From assembly GCA_000620185.1 (NCBI GenBank), contig JHVO01000008.1, positions 360,598-424,597 on the forward strand: DNA of 64,000 nt. The letters are read 5' to 3'. Both the position numbers and the translations under genes were made by a program. This document shows, in pieces, positions 45,342-54,504 of the stretch (its first letter is position 1; each line of letters begins with the position of its first letter). The stretch is from Geodermatophilaceae bacterium URHB0062 (GTDB lineage: Bacteria; Actinomycetota; Actinomycetes; Mycobacteriales; Geodermatophilaceae). The notes under the pieces were generated by a model. The model saw nothing but the letters and a program-made list of their open reading frames with translations. It searched no databases and was not told the origin of the DNA.

Positions 45342-45379
45342 GGCGGGGTGCCGGGCGGTCCGCCGTCCGGCACCCCGCC
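45342..45379 (+). promoter_or_regulatory. Intercistronic hairpin after the binding-protein gene
   Basis: A 13-bp perfect stem (45342-45354 with 45367-45379) lies six bases after the binding-protein stop and 39 bases before the first permease. Such hairpins commonly stabilise the upstream mRNA, giving more binding protein than permease. Confidence 0.6.
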
Positions 45380-45417
45380 GCTCCCCCTGTTCCACCCGCA
45401 CCGACGGGAGGCTCTCC

Positions 45418-46398
45418 GTGATCAAGATCCTGAACGCGCTGATCGCCGTGGTCGGCGGGGTCGCCGGCGCGATCCTGCTCTACTGGCTGCTCAACAAGCT
45501 GGCGGAACTCCTCCCCGGTCGCTGGGAGGACCGGGTCAAGCCGTACCTGTTCCTGCTGCCCGCTCTGGCCGCGATCGGCTTGTACCTGGTCTACCCGACG
45601 ATCCAGACCTTCGTGTACAGCTTCGCCAACAACCGGAGCACGGAGTTCGTCGGCTTCGAGAACTACGCCAAGCTGCTCACGTCCAAGACGTTCCAGAACA
45701 CCCTGTTCAACACGTTCTTGTGGATCCTCATCGTGCCGGCCTCCGTCATCGCTTTCGGCCTGCTGATCGCCACACTCGCCGATCGGCTCCGGCCACGCGG
45801 CGAGAAGACCGCCAAGACACTGATCTTCCTGCCCCTGGCCATCGGCGCGGTGAGCGCCGGCGCCATCTGGAAGTTCGTGTACGCGACGCGGCCGCCCGGC
45901 CAGAACCAGATCGGTCTGCTGAACGGCATCTGGACGGCGTTCGGTGGCGACCCGGTCAACTGGCTGCAGATCAGCACGCTGCGCTTCAACAGCCTCCTGC
46001 TCATGGTCATGCTGTTGTGGATGCAGGCCGGTTTCGCCATGGTGCTGCTGTCCGCGGCGATCAAGGGCGTGCCGACCGAGACCCTCGAGGCCGCCCGCCT
46101 CGACGGCGCCGGTGAGGGTTCGATCTTCTTCCGCATCGTGATCCCGCAGATCAGGACCACGATCATCACCGTCTTCATCACGGTGCTCATCGGCGTGCTG
46201 AAGACCTTCGACATCGTCTACGTGATGACGAACGGGAATTTCAACACCAACGTCATCGCCGTCGACTTCTTCAACCAGCTGTTCACCAACCGGAACAACG
46301 GCTTCGCTGCTGCCATCGTGGTGATGCTGCTGATCATCATGATTCCTGTCCTGGTCTTCCAGGTTCGCCAGTTCCGCGCCGAGGAGGCAGCCCGATGA
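45418..46398 (+). CDS. Sugar ABC transporter permease 1
   Basis: 326 residues from GTG. Transmembrane helices with a MalF-like layout: an N-terminal helix (about 7-25), a second at 42-60 (LFLLPALAAIGLYLVYPTI), and a core ending in the EAA loop TLEAARLDGAGEGSIFFRIVIP, which docks to the ATPase. The N-terminal portion has an additional membrane segment compared with simple MalF-type permeases, as in AglF-like alpha-glucoside permeases. The stop overlaps the second permease (ATGA). Confidence 0.93.
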   Translation: MIKILNALIAVVGGVAGAILLYWLLNKLAELLPGRWEDRVKPYLFLLPALAAIGLYLVYPTIQTFVYSFANNRSTEFVGFENYAKLLTSKTFQNTLFNTFLWILIVPASVIAFGLLIATLADRLRPRGEKTAKTLIFLPLAIGAVSAGAIWKFVYATRPPGQNQIGLLNGIWTAFGGDPVNWLQISTLRFNSLLLMVMLLWMQAGFAMVLLSAAIKGVPTETLEAARLDGAGEGSIFFRIVIPQIRTTIITVFITVLIGVLKTFDIVYVMTNGNFNTNVIAVDFFNQLFTNRNNGFAAAIVVMLLIIMIPVLVFQVRQFRAEEAAR

Positions 46399-47327
46399 GC
46401 GGCACCCAGGCGGTCACCGCCACTCCGGTCCAGGTACCGAAGCAGCCGACGGCCACGGGCTCGCGCCGGAGCCGAAGACTCCAGCACGACCCCACGGCGA
46501 GGTCGCCGCTGTGGGTACGGATCGTCCTGGCGTTGATCTGCGCAGCCTGGGTGATCCCGACGTTCGGGCTCGCCGTCACCTCGTTCCGGCAGGAGGACGA
46601 CGCACAGACCACGGGCTGGTGGACGATCTTCACGACGCCCGCCAACTTCACCCGGCTGACCTTCCAGAACTACAGCGACGTCTTCAGCCAGGCGAACATG
46701 GGGGACGCGTTCATCAACAGCCTGGCCATCACCATCCCGGCCACGGTCATCCCGATCCTGATCGCGGCGTTCGCCGGCTACGCCTTCAGCTTCATGAGCT
46801 TCCCGGGGCGCGACCTCCTGCTGATTCTGATCGTGGGCCTGCTCGTCGTGCCGACCCAGGTGGCGCTCGTCCCGCTGCTGAAGTTCTACGGGACCATCGG
46901 GCTCAACGGCACGCTCCCGGCCGTGTGGCTCACGCACATCGGGTTCGGCATGCCGCTCGCGGTCTACATCATCCGCAACTACATGGCGACGCTGCCGAAG
47001 GAGGTCATCGAGTCGGCCAAGATCGACGGGGCCAGCCACTTCCAGACCTTCTGGCGGTTGATCCTGCCGATGTCGACGCCGGTGCTGGCCTCGTTCGCCA
47101 TCTTCCAGTTCCTGTGGGTCTGGAACGACCTGCTCAACGCGTTGATCTTCGCCGGTCAGAACACGCCCCTCACGGTGGCGCTGGTCCGCCTCCTCGGTCA
47201 GGAGGGCCAGGGTTGGCAACTGCTGACCGCGGGCGGCCTGTTCACCATGATCGTCCCGATCGTGGTGTTCCTCTCGCTGCAGCGCTATTTCGTCCGTGGC
47301 CTCACCGCCGGCTCGGTGAAGGGCTGA
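46395..47327 (+). CDS. Sugar ABC transporter permease 2
   Basis: 310 residues. MalG/AglG-like permease with six membrane helices, the first at about 40-60 (WVRIVLALICAAWVIPTFGLAV). The EAA loop reads EVIESAKIDGASHFQTFWRLILP. The protein ends VFLSLQRYFVRGLTAGSVKG, the typical C-terminus of this subunit. It pairs with the preceding permease in the membrane. The start codon overlaps the stop of permease 1. Confidence 0.93.
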   Translation: MSGTQAVTATPVQVPKQPTATGSRRSRRLQHDPTARSPLWVRIVLALICAAWVIPTFGLAVTSFRQEDDAQTTGWWTIFTTPANFTRLTFQNYSDVFSQANMGDAFINSLAITIPATVIPILIAAFAGYAFSFMSFPGRDLLLILIVGLLVVPTQVALVPLLKFYGTIGLNGTLPAVWLTHIGFGMPLAVYIIRNYMATLPKEVIESAKIDGASHFQTFWRLILPMSTPVLASFAIFQFLWVWNDLLNALIFAGQNTPLTVALVRLLGQEGQGWQLLTAGGLFTMIVPIVVFLSLQRYFVRGLTAGSVKG

Positions 47328-47335
47328 CGACCTCG

Positions 47336-48700
47336 TTGCCGGGCTCCTCCGGCGACGTCGTCGTCACCCTGACCGTCGATCCGCAGCGGGCCCGGGTCTA
47401 CGAGCACGGCTGGCAGTCGTGGAGCCCGACGCTGGCCTACCGCCTCGACGGGCGGCCGTTCCGGCCGGTCAGCGAGCTACGCCGGATCGGCAACTACCGA
47501 CCCGACCGGTCCGCCCCGGCCGACGGCTTCTGGGGAGAGGGCCTGCTCGCCGTCGACCCGGGTACCGGGGAGGGGGTGCACGTCTTCGGCGCCTCCTCCG
47601 GCGCCGGGCCGATCCCGTCGATCCGGGCGAAGGGGCGCGGCGACCGTGTCGTCGTCACCGCCGACGGGCCGGTGTCGTCCGCGGTCGTCGAGGTGGCCGA
47701 GGTGGACGACGCGGCCGGCTACGGCGCGCTCGACCACGCGCTCGCCCACTGGGGCGACGGCTACGCCGCGGCGGCCGGCGTCGGAGACCTGCGGCCGCCG
47801 CCCACCGCCTGGTGCTCCTGGTACCACTACTTCGAGAACGTCACCCAGGCCGACATCGAGGAGAACCTCGTCGCGATGGGCGAGCTCGACCTCGCCCTCG
47901 ACGTCGTGCAGATCGACGACGGCTACCAGGCCGAGCTGGGCGACTGGCTGACCCTGTCGGACCGCTTCGCCTCCCTCCCCGACATCGTCGGGCGGATCCG
48001 GGATGCCGGCCGGCGGGCCGGCGTCTGGGTGGCGCCGTTCCTGATGGGGGAGCGGTCCGCCGTCCTGCGCGACCATCCGGACTGGGCGATCGGGGACGCC
48101 GATCCCGGCACGGGCTGGGGCCAGCAGCTGTCGGCGCTCGACGTCACCCACGCCGGCGCGGAGGCCTACCTCCGGGAGGTGTTCGGCACCCTCCGGGACG
48201 TCGGGTTCGACTACTTCAAGATCGATTTCATCTACGCGGGCGCCATGGAGGGCCGCCGCGCCGACCCCTCGGTGGCCGGGGTCGACGCCTACCGCCACGG
48301 CCTGCGGGTCATCCGGGATGCGATCGGACCCGAGGCCTACCTGCTCGGCTGCGGCGCGCCGATCCTCCCGAGCGTGGGGCTCGTCGACGCGATGCGGGTC
48401 GGCCCCGACATCGGCCACCACTTCGAGCCCCTGGACGGCGACCTGTCACAGCCCTCCCAGCGTGCCGCCGCGCAGAACACCCGGTGGCGGGCCTGGCAGC
48501 ACGGCCGGTTCTGGATCAACGACTCCGACTGCCTGGTCGCCGGCCCGCACGTGGAGCGCCGCGAGGAATGGGCCAACGTCGTCGAGCGCTACGGCGGCCT
48601 GCGCACGAGCAGCGACCGCCTGCGCGCCCTCGACGAGTGGGGACTGCGGACCACCCGCCGGCTGCTGCGCCCCGGCCTCACGACCCCGTTCGTGCGCTGA
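47336..48700 (+). CDS. GH36 alpha-galactosidase (short form)
   Basis: 454 residues from TTG at 47336; there is no ATG or GTG before the conserved N-terminus (RVYEHGWQSWSPTLAYRLDG), and a CTG at 47324 overlapping the permease stop is an alternative. The catalytic barrel carries CSWYHYFENVTQADI, VVQIDDGYQ, FDYFKIDFIYAGA (nucleophile Asp297) and RVGPDIGHHFEP (acid/base Asp358), close to the spacing in Thermotoga GalA. It is much shorter than the roughly 700-residue GH36 enzymes. No signal peptide: it should act in the cytoplasm on imported alpha-galactosides such as raffinose or melibiose. Confidence 0.88.
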   Translation: MPGSSGDVVVTLTVDPQRARVYEHGWQSWSPTLAYRLDGRPFRPVSELRRIGNYRPDRSAPADGFWGEGLLAVDPGTGEGVHVFGASSGAGPIPSIRAKGRGDRVVVTADGPVSSAVVEVAEVDDAAGYGALDHALAHWGDGYAAAAGVGDLRPPPTAWCSWYHYFENVTQADIEENLVAMGELDLALDVVQIDDGYQAELGDWLTLSDRFASLPDIVGRIRDAGRRAGVWVAPFLMGERSAVLRDHPDWAIGDADPGTGWGQQLSALDVTHAGAEAYLREVFGTLRDVGFDYFKIDFIYAGAMEGRRADPSVAGVDAYRHGLRVIRDAIGPEAYLLGCGAPILPSVGLVDAMRVGPDIGHHFEPLDGDLSQPSQRAAAQNTRWRAWQHGRFWINDSDCLVAGPHVERREEWANVVERYGGLRTSSDRLRALDEWGLRTTRRLLRPGLTTPFVR

Positions 48701-48729
48701 CCTCCCACTCCCCGGAGAGGTGACCGGCC

Positions 48730-49977
48730 GTGCACTTCGTGTTCTCCCCTCCCGCGCAGGCCGCGGCCGGGCTGCTGAACCTGCCGTGGGACCACCCCCT
48801 CGAGGAGTGGGACGACGACCGGTTGACCGAGATCCCGCAGCGCGGGCTGTCGCGGCACGTGGTGCGCTTCATCGCCGAGGGCGGGGAGGTGTTCGCCCTC
48901 AAGGAGATCCCCGAGCGGCTGGCCCGCCACGAGTACGGGGTGCTCCGCCACCTCGGTCATCTCGGCATCCCCGCGGTCGACGTGGTCGGCGTCGCGGTCG
49001 AACGCCCCGACGACCTCGACGCGATGCTGGTCACCCGCTTCCTCGACTACTCGTCGTCCTTCCGGGCGCTGTTCGCCAGCCCGCGCGGGGCGAACATGAC
49101 CGACCGGCTGATGGACGCCCAGGTCGAACTCGTGGTTCGGCTGCACCTGGCCGGCGTGATGTGGGGCGACTGCTCGCTGTCCAACACCCTCTTCCGCTTC
49201 GACGCCGGCGCGCTGGCCGCCTACCTGGTCGATGCCGAGACCGCCGAGATCCATCCGCGGCTGTCGACCGGTCTGCGGGAGTACGACGTGGACATCGCCC
49301 ACGAGAAGGTGGCCGCCGAGCTGATGGACCTCGCGGCCGGGGGCCTGCTCTCCGAGGACATCGACCCGATCGAGGTCGCCGACGACCTCGTCTCGCGGTA
49401 CCGGCGGCTCTGGCACGAGCTCACCGACGAGGAGGTCATGCAGCGGCACGAGCAGCGGTACCGCATCGGCGAGCGGATCCGCCGGCTGCACGAGCTCGGC
49501 TTCGACGTCGACGAGGTCGAGCTGATCGACGACCCCGCCGGGGGTAGCCGGCTGCGGCTCACGACGCGCGTGGCCGAACCCGGCCGCCACAGGCGGGAGC
49601 TGCTGGCGCTCACCGGCCTCGACGTCTGGGAGAACCAGGCCCGCCGGCTCCTGGCCGACATCGCCAGCTTCCGCGGCTGGATGGAGCAGGTGGAGCAGCG
49701 GCGCGTACCCCTGGCCGTCGCGGCCAGCCGCTGGCTGGCCGAGGTGTACCGGCCGACGGTGGAGGCGATCCCCGCCCATCTGCGCAGCCGCCTCGACGAG
49801 GCCGAGATCTTCCACGAGATCCTCGAGCACCGGTGGTTCCTGTCCGAGGCCGCCGGCGTCGACGTCGGCACCTCGGCCGCGGCCAAGGACTACTTCGAGC
49901 GGGTCCTGCCGACCGTCCCGGAGGACCTGGTGACGCCGGCGGCCGCCGTCGTGGAGGACGACGTCGATGGCGGCTGA
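48730..49977 (+). CDS. DUF4032 protein with kinase-like active-site pattern
   Basis: 415 residues from GTG, with GGAGAGGTGA upstream. The N-terminal half is protein-kinase-like: FALKEIP (possible ATP-site Lys), HLAGVMWGDCSLSNTLF (catalytic-loop-like Asp147 and Asn) and YLVDAETAEI (Asp168 in place of DFG). This resembles RIO/LPS-kinase-like folds. The C-terminal DUF4032 half has EDIDPIEVADDLVSRYRRLWHELT and ENQARRLLADIASFRGWME. The target is unknown. It sits between the GH36 and GH32 genes and overlaps the latter by 11 bases, so it is expressed with the sugar cassette. Confidence 0.85.
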   Translation: MHFVFSPPAQAAAGLLNLPWDHPLEEWDDDRLTEIPQRGLSRHVVRFIAEGGEVFALKEIPERLARHEYGVLRHLGHLGIPAVDVVGVAVERPDDLDAMLVTRFLDYSSSFRALFASPRGANMTDRLMDAQVELVVRLHLAGVMWGDCSLSNTLFRFDAGALAAYLVDAETAEIHPRLSTGLREYDVDIAHEKVAAELMDLAAGGLLSEDIDPIEVADDLVSRYRRLWHELTDEEVMQRHEQRYRIGERIRRLHELGFDVDEVELIDDPAGGSRLRLTTRVAEPGRHRRELLALTGLDVWENQARRLLADIASFRGWMEQVEQRRVPLAVAASRWLAEVYRPTVEAIPAHLRSRLDEAEIFHEILEHRWFLSEAAGVDVGTSAAAKDYFERVLPTVPEDLVTPAAAVVEDDVDGG

Positions 49978-51349
49978 CCCCCGGCGGCCGGGCTACCACT
50001 TCACGGCGCCGTCCGGCTGGATCAACGACCCCCTCGGCGTCACCTGGCACGCGGCCGCCGACGGCGCCGGACCGGGCGAGGAGCGGGGCCGCTACGAGCT
50101 CTTCTACCAGTTCAATCCCGAGGCGCCGGTGTGGGCCGTGGCGTGCCGCTGGGGGCAGGCGACCTCGGCGGACCTCGTCCGCTGGCGTGAGCCACGCACC
50201 GCGCTCGAGCCCGGCCCGGAGGAGTCCGGGTGCTGGTCGGGTTCGGTGGTGGTCGACGGCGGGGGGCCGGTGATCGTCTACACCAGTGTGCTGGCCGACG
50301 CGCCGGGTCACGGGCGGATCGCGCTGGCCCGGGGTGACGCCGGTTGGCGGCGCTGGACGCCCGACCCCGCCGGCCCGGTGATCGGGACGCCGGCTCCCGA
50401 GCTGGGCCTGGCGCACCTGCGCGACCCCTTCGTCTGGCGGCACGGCGACCGGTGGCACATGGCCGTCGGCGTCGGCAGGACGGACGGCCGTCCGTCGGTG
50501 CTCCAGTACTCCTCGACGGACCTGCGCACCTGGCGGCCCGACGGGGTCCTGGCGGAGCCGGAGCCCGGCCGCCCCGGCCCCGGGGGCAGCGTCTGGGAGT
50601 GTCCCCAGCTGTTCCCGCTCGGCGACGCGTGGTGCCTCGTGGTGTCGGTCTGGGACGAGGACCCCTCCCATGTCGCGTGCGCCGTGGGCGACTACGACGG
50701 CCGGCGCTTCACCGCCCGCAGCTGGCAGGAACTGGCGGCCTTCCCCTGCTACGCCACGACGGTGTTCGCCGACGCGCAGGGACGGCGGAGCGCCTTCTCC
50801 TGGCTGCGCGAGACCGCGGACCCCGACGCCGGGTGGGCCGGCGCCCTCTCGGTGCCCTGGCTGCTCGACCTGGACGGCGACCGGGTCACCGTCGGTCCGC
50901 ACCCCGACGTCGACACGCTGCGCACGGGGGACGTCGTCCGCCGCGGGCCGGAGCCGCTGGCGGCCGAGCCGACGGTGCTCGGCGTGCCGGCCCGGGCGGA
51001 CGTGGGTCTGCGGGCCGACCCCGCGGGGGCGCCCCTGGAGCTCACCCTCGACGACGACGGCGGTCGGGTGCTCACCGTCGTCGCGGACGCCGCCGCGGGC
51101 GGGATGCGGCTGACGGTCCCCGACGGCCCGGCGTCCCGGGCACCCCTGCGGCTCGAGGACGACGGCGCGGTGGCGCTGCGGCTGCTGCTCGACGCCGGTG
51201 TCGTCGAGGTCTTCCCCGGCGGCGGCGCCGTCGCGGCGGCGCGGCTGCGGCCTCCGGACGGCGAGCTGCGCCTGGGCCTCTCAGGAGCCGGCGACGGTGC
51301 ACGGTTGCGGGAGCTGGTCCTGCACGGCATGTCACGGGTCATCGGCTGA
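49967..51349 (+). CDS. GH32 beta-fructofuranosidase (sucrase/levanase type)
   Basis: 460 residues. GH32 triad: WINDP with nucleophile Asp21, RDP (LRDPFVW, Asp153) as transition-state stabiliser, and WECPQLF with acid/base Glu211. A five-bladed propeller (about 8-310) is followed by the C-terminal beta-sandwich (to 455). No signal peptide, so it acts inside the cell. With the upstream alpha-galactosidase it can finish raffinose breakdown: GH36 releases galactose and this enzyme splits the remaining sucrose. A terminator hairpin follows. Confidence 0.93.
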   Translation: MAADPRRPGYHFTAPSGWINDPLGVTWHAAADGAGPGEERGRYELFYQFNPEAPVWAVACRWGQATSADLVRWREPRTALEPGPEESGCWSGSVVVDGGGPVIVYTSVLADAPGHGRIALARGDAGWRRWTPDPAGPVIGTPAPELGLAHLRDPFVWRHGDRWHMAVGVGRTDGRPSVLQYSSTDLRTWRPDGVLAEPEPGRPGPGGSVWECPQLFPLGDAWCLVVSVWDEDPSHVACAVGDYDGRRFTARSWQELAAFPCYATTVFADAQGRRSAFSWLRETADPDAGWAGALSVPWLLDLDGDRVTVGPHPDVDTLRTGDVVRRGPEPLAAEPTVLGVPARADVGLRADPAGAPLELTLDDDGGRVLTVVADAAAGGMRLTVPDGPASRAPLRLEDDGAVALRLLLDAGVVEVFPGGGAVAAARLRPPDGELRLGLSGAGDGARLRELVLHGMSRVIG

Positions 51350-51365
51350 CGCGGCTATCGTCGGT

Positions 51366-51392
51366 GCCGCGGCGCAGGGAGCGCGCCGCGGC
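51366..51392 (+). terminator. End-of-cassette hairpin
   Basis: A 10-bp perfect stem (51366-51375 with 51383-51392) followed by CTCTTTCCC. It lies between the GH32 gene and lspA and probably ends the sugar transcript. A TATCGT -10-like hexamer (51356-51361) just before it may start lspA. Confidence 0.65.
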
Positions 51393-51423
51393 CTCTTTCC
51401 CGCCCCCAGTCGAGGAGCCCCGC

Positions 51424-52044
51424 GTGCCCGAGCAGCCCGAGCCGAGCGACGGTTCGGCCGACGGGCTGGTCGGCGGCCCGGTCGCGGCACCGGCGCGCCG
51501 GCGCACCCGGCTCCTCCTGACGCTGGCCGTCGTCGTCCTGCTGGCCGACCTGGCCACCAAGCTGGTCGTCGTCTCCACCATCACGCCCGGCGAGAACATC
51601 CGGCTGCTCGGTGGGCTGCTCTACCTGACGCACCTGCGGAACGTCGGCGCGGCGTTCTCCTTCGCGGAGGGCTTCACCGTCCTGTTCACCGTCATCGCGG
51701 TGGTGGTGGCGGTGATCATCGTCCGCACCGCGCGGCGGCTGTACTCGACGGGCTGGGCCATCTCTCTCGGCCTGGTGCTCGGCGGCGCCGTGGGCAACCT
51801 GATCGACCGGGTGTTCCGCGATCCCGGCTTCCTCCGGGGCGGGGTGGTCGACTTCCTCTCGGTGTTCGGCCCCGACGGCCGGGTGTGGCCGGTGTTCAAC
51901 GTCGCCGACTCCGCGATCGTCTGCGGCGGCATCCTGGGGGCGCTCATGGCGCTGCGCGGCATCGACTTCGACGGCTCCCGCTCAGGCTCCGAGCGCGTGT
52001 CCCCGGCCCCGTCCAGAGGCTCGCCGCGAGCCCGCGAGCGGTGA
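51424..52044 (+). CDS. lspA: Lipoprotein signal peptidase (signal peptidase II)
   Basis: 206 residues from GTG. Four transmembrane helices begin at about 36. Catalytic aspartates are in [11 protein letters not shown] and [12 protein letters not shown]; other family strings are DLATKLVVV and [14 protein letters not shown]. LspA cleaves the signal peptide of prolipoproteins after diacylglyceryl modification, for example the binding lipoprotein at 44026. The N-terminal 30 residues are a disordered acidic extension. The last dozen codons lie in repeat copy E. Confidence 0.95.
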   Translation: MPEQPEPSDGSADGLVGGPVAAPARRRTRLLLTLAVVVLLADLATKLVVVSTITPGENIRLLGGLLYLTHLRNVGAAFSFAEGFTVLFTVIAVVVAVIIVRTARRLYSTGWAISLGLVLGGAVGNLIDRVFRDPGFLRGGVVDFLSVFGPDGRVWPVFNVADSAIVCGGILGALMALRGIDFDGSRSGSERVSPAPSRGSPRARER

Positions 52045-52062
52045 GGAGGACGGGGTCCTTCT
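52005..52062 (-). repeat. Dispersed hairpin repeat, copy E (over the lspA stop)
   Basis: Reverse orientation. GGCCCCGTCC (52005-52014) pairs with GGACGGGGTCC (52048-52058). The inner stem GCTCGC/GCGAGC differs from other copies yet stays complementary. It ends in TCCTTCT, U-rich on the + transcript. Confidence 0.75.
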
Positions 52063-52067
52063 GCACA

Positions 52068-53030
52068 ATGGATGCCGTGACCAGCTCTCCCGGCCTGCCC
52101 TCGTCCGGGACCAGCCGCGCCCTGCCGGTGCCCGACGGACTGGAAGGACAGCGGGTCGACCAGGCGCTGTCGCGGCTGTTCGGGCTGACCCGCACCGCCG
52201 CGGCCGAGCTGGCCGACGGCGGCGGCGTCGTCGTCGACGGCCGGGTGCGCGGCAAGGGCGACCGGCTCACCGGCGGCAGCTGGCTGGAGGTCGAGCTCCC
52301 GCCGCCCCCGGGGGAGCCCCCGGCGCCCCGGCCCGTCGAGGGCATGACGATCCTGTTCGACGACGACGACCTCGTGGTGGTCGACAAGCCGGTCGGCGTC
52401 GCCGCCCACCCGAGCCCCGGCTGGGACGGTCCGACGGTCATCGGCGGGCTCGCCGCCGCGGGCTACCGCATCTCCACCTCCGGCGCGGCCGAGCGACAGG
52501 GTGTCGTGCACCGGCTCGATGCCGCCACGACCGGCGTGATGGTGGTGGCCAAGAGCGAGCGCGCGTACACCGCGCTCAAGGCCGCCTTCAAGGAGCGCAC
52601 GGTCGAGAAGGGCTACCACGCGCTCGTCCAGGGGCACCCGGATCCCTCCCGCGGCACGATCGACGCCCCGATCGACCGGCATCCCCGGCACGACTGGAAG
52701 TTCGCGGTGGTCAGCGGCGGGCGCCCCTCGGTCACGCACTACGAGGTCATCGAGGCCTTCGCCGCCGCCAGCCTGGTCGACATCAAGCTCGAGACCGGCC
52801 GCACCCACCAGATCCGCGTGCACTTCTCGGCCCTGCGCCACCCGTGCGTGGGCGACATGACCTACGGCGCCGACCCCACGCTGGCCGCCCGGCTCGGTGT
52901 GAGCCGGCAGTGGCTGCACGCGGTCCGGCTCGGGTTCCCGCACCCGGCCGACGGCCGCTGGGTCGAGTTCACCAGCGAATACCCGCCCGACCTCGCCGGC
53001 GCGCTGGCCGTCCTGCGCGCCGAGTCCTGA
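52068..53030 (+). CDS. RluA-family 23S rRNA pseudouridine synthase (RluD-like)
   Basis: 320 residues from ATG; GTG 52077 is an alternative, lying 7 nt after a CACAAT -10-like hexamer (leaderless). The N-terminal S4 RNA-binding domain (about 20-80) is followed by the catalytic domain with [18 protein letters not shown] (catalytic Asp151), [27 protein letters not shown] and [11 protein letters not shown]. RluD-type enzymes modify 23S rRNA helix 69. It is linked to lspA, as in many bacteria. Confidence 0.93.
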   Translation: MDAVTSSPGLPSSGTSRALPVPDGLEGQRVDQALSRLFGLTRTAAAELADGGGVVVDGRVRGKGDRLTGGSWLEVELPPPPGEPPAPRPVEGMTILFDDDDLVVVDKPVGVAAHPSPGWDGPTVIGGLAAAGYRISTSGAAERQGVVHRLDAATTGVMVVAKSERAYTALKAAFKERTVEKGYHALVQGHPDPSRGTIDAPIDRHPRHDWKFAVVSGGRPSVTHYEVIEAFAAASLVDIKLETGRTHQIRVHFSALRHPCVGDMTYGADPTLAARLGVSRQWLHAVRLGFPHPADGRWVEFTSEYPPDLAGALAVLRAES

Positions 53031-53041
53031 GCGGGGCCGCG

Positions 53042-53830
53042 TTGCAGGGCCTGCCGGGCTCCCTCGCCGACTTCGGGCCCGCGGCCCTGGCGGCGGTCAT
53101 CGTCGCGGGCTACCTCGTCGTCGGTGAGCCGGTGGTCGGCTCCGTCCTGCACCGCCGGTTCGAGGGACGGCTGGACTCCGACCCGGGCGCCCGCCGGTCG
53201 TTCTACCGGCGGTTGCTCGTGCTCGAGTGGGGGCTCGCCGTCCTCGCGCTGGTCATCTGGCTGTCGTCCCCGGGGCTCGGCGCCGGCCAGGTGGGCCTGC
53301 GGTGGCCCGACCGGTGGCCCGGTCCGGTCACCGGCGTCGTCGTCGCGCTGGTCGTGCTGTTCGTGCTCGTCTCCACCCGCGCGCTCCGGGGCGGCGCGCT
53401 GCTGGAGGCGCCCGGAGCCGTCCGCCGGCGGCCGGGCGAGGGGCGTCACGCCCGGCCCGCGCAGCACGCCACGCTGGCCGTGCTCCCGCGGACGGCGGGG
53501 GAGCGGCGGCTGTTCACCGTGGTCGGGGTGACCGCCGGGGTGTGCGAGGAGTGGCTCTACCGCGGCTTCTTCCTTGCCGTGGTGGCGGCGGTCGCCGGCG
53601 GGCTGCCCGACGCGGTGCTCGTGGCCGTCGCGGCGGTGGCCTTCGGTCTGGCGCACGCCTACCAGGGCCCGGCCGGCGTCGTCACCACCGGCGTCCTCGG
53701 CGGCGTCATGGCCGCCCTGTACCTCTCCACCGGCTCCCTCCTGCTGCCGGTGCTGCTGCACGCGGCCATCGATCTACGCTTCCTGCTCGTGCCCGCCCGC
53801 GTCCTGCCCGCCGCCGGAGCGGCCCTATGA
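53042..53830 (+). CDS. CPBP-family intramembrane glutamic endopeptidase
   Basis: 262 residues from TTG at 53042; CTG 53027 overlapping the preceding stop is the alternative, and no ATG or GTG fits. About seven hydrophobic segments. The catalytic motif CEEWLYRGFF has Glu169-Glu170, followed by FGLAHAYQG and a last motif LLPVLLHAAIDL. These are the three CAAX protease/bacteriocin-processing (ABI) motifs. Bacterial members cleave membrane proteins or give self-protection; the substrate here is unknown. The stop overlaps the GNAT start. Confidence 0.87.
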   Translation: MQGLPGSLADFGPAALAAVIVAGYLVVGEPVVGSVLHRRFEGRLDSDPGARRSFYRRLLVLEWGLAVLALVIWLSSPGLGAGQVGLRWPDRWPGPVTGVVVALVVLFVLVSTRALRGGALLEAPGAVRRRPGEGRHARPAQHATLAVLPRTAGERRLFTVVGVTAGVCEEWLYRGFFLAVVAAVAGGLPDAVLVAVAAVAFGLAHAYQGPAGVVTTGVLGGVMAALYLSTGSLLLPVLLHAAIDLRFLLVPARVLPAAGAAL

Positions 53831-54258
53831 CCCGCCCGTCGGCCTCGGTGGCCACGGCGGCGGACTGGCCGGAGGTCGCCGCGCTGCGCACGCGGGTCTT
53901 CGTCGAGGAGCAGGGTGTGCCGCCGGAGATCGAGCGGGACGACCGCGACGCGACGGCGGTGCACGCGCTCTCCCGCGACGAGACCGGCCGTGTCGTCGCG
54001 ACCGGGCGGCTCCTCGTCGACGGCGAGCCGGCGACCATCGGCCGGATGGCGGCCGACGCCTCGGTCCGCGGCCGGGGTCACGGCGCCGCCGTCCTGGCGG
54101 AGCTGCACCGGCAGGCGGCCCTGCGCGGGGTGCGGGAGATCGAGCTGCACGCGCAGCTGACCGCCCGGACCTTCTACGAGCGCGCGGGCTACACGGCGGT
54201 CGGCGACGTGTACGAGGAGGCGGGTATTGCGCACGTGACGATGGTTCGGCGCCTGTGA
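53827..54258 (+). CDS. GNAT-family N-acetyltransferase (ElaA-like)
   Basis: 143 residues from the ATG overlapping the CPBP stop. The acetyl-CoA motif A is IGRMAADASVRGRGHGAAVLAEL, with the R/Q-x-x-G-x-G/A pattern RGRGHG, and the C-terminal ARTFYERAGYTAVGDVYEEAGIAHVTM matches ElaA/YjdJ-type acetyltransferases. These small cytoplasmic enzymes acetylate amines or protein N-termini. The substrate is not predictable. Confidence 0.87.
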   Translation: MTRPSASVATAADWPEVAALRTRVFVEEQGVPPEIERDDRDATAVHALSRDETGRVVATGRLLVDGEPATIGRMAADASVRGRGHGAAVLAELHRQAALRGVREIELHAQLTARTFYERAGYTAVGDVYEEAGIAHVTMVRRL

Positions 54259-54265
54259 GACGGCC

Positions 54266-54320
54266 GGCCCCGTCCAGAGGCTCGTCCCGAGCCTGCGGGG
54301 GACGAGGAGAACGGGGTCCG
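54266..54320 (-). repeat. Dispersed hairpin repeat, copy F (after the GNAT gene)
   Basis: Reverse orientation. Outer arms GGCCCCGT/ACGGGGTC are imperfect, but the inner stem CTCGTCCC (54281-54288) with GGGACGAG (54299-54306) is an 8-bp perfect pair, unlike other copies. Confidence 0.7.
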
Positions 54321-54504
54321 TTCCCGGTCCGCCTGTGGGCGACACGATCTGTCAGACCCTCGGAGTAGACCTCCAGGAGTGCGAGGATCGGGGTATCCCG
54401 AGCCCCCTCCCGAAGGGGCCTCGCACACCGGTCTTCCCCGCCGGTCGCCTGCCGGAGCACCCTCCCGGCCGGGCACGCACGACCACTGAGGAGTACCGCC
54501 GCCC

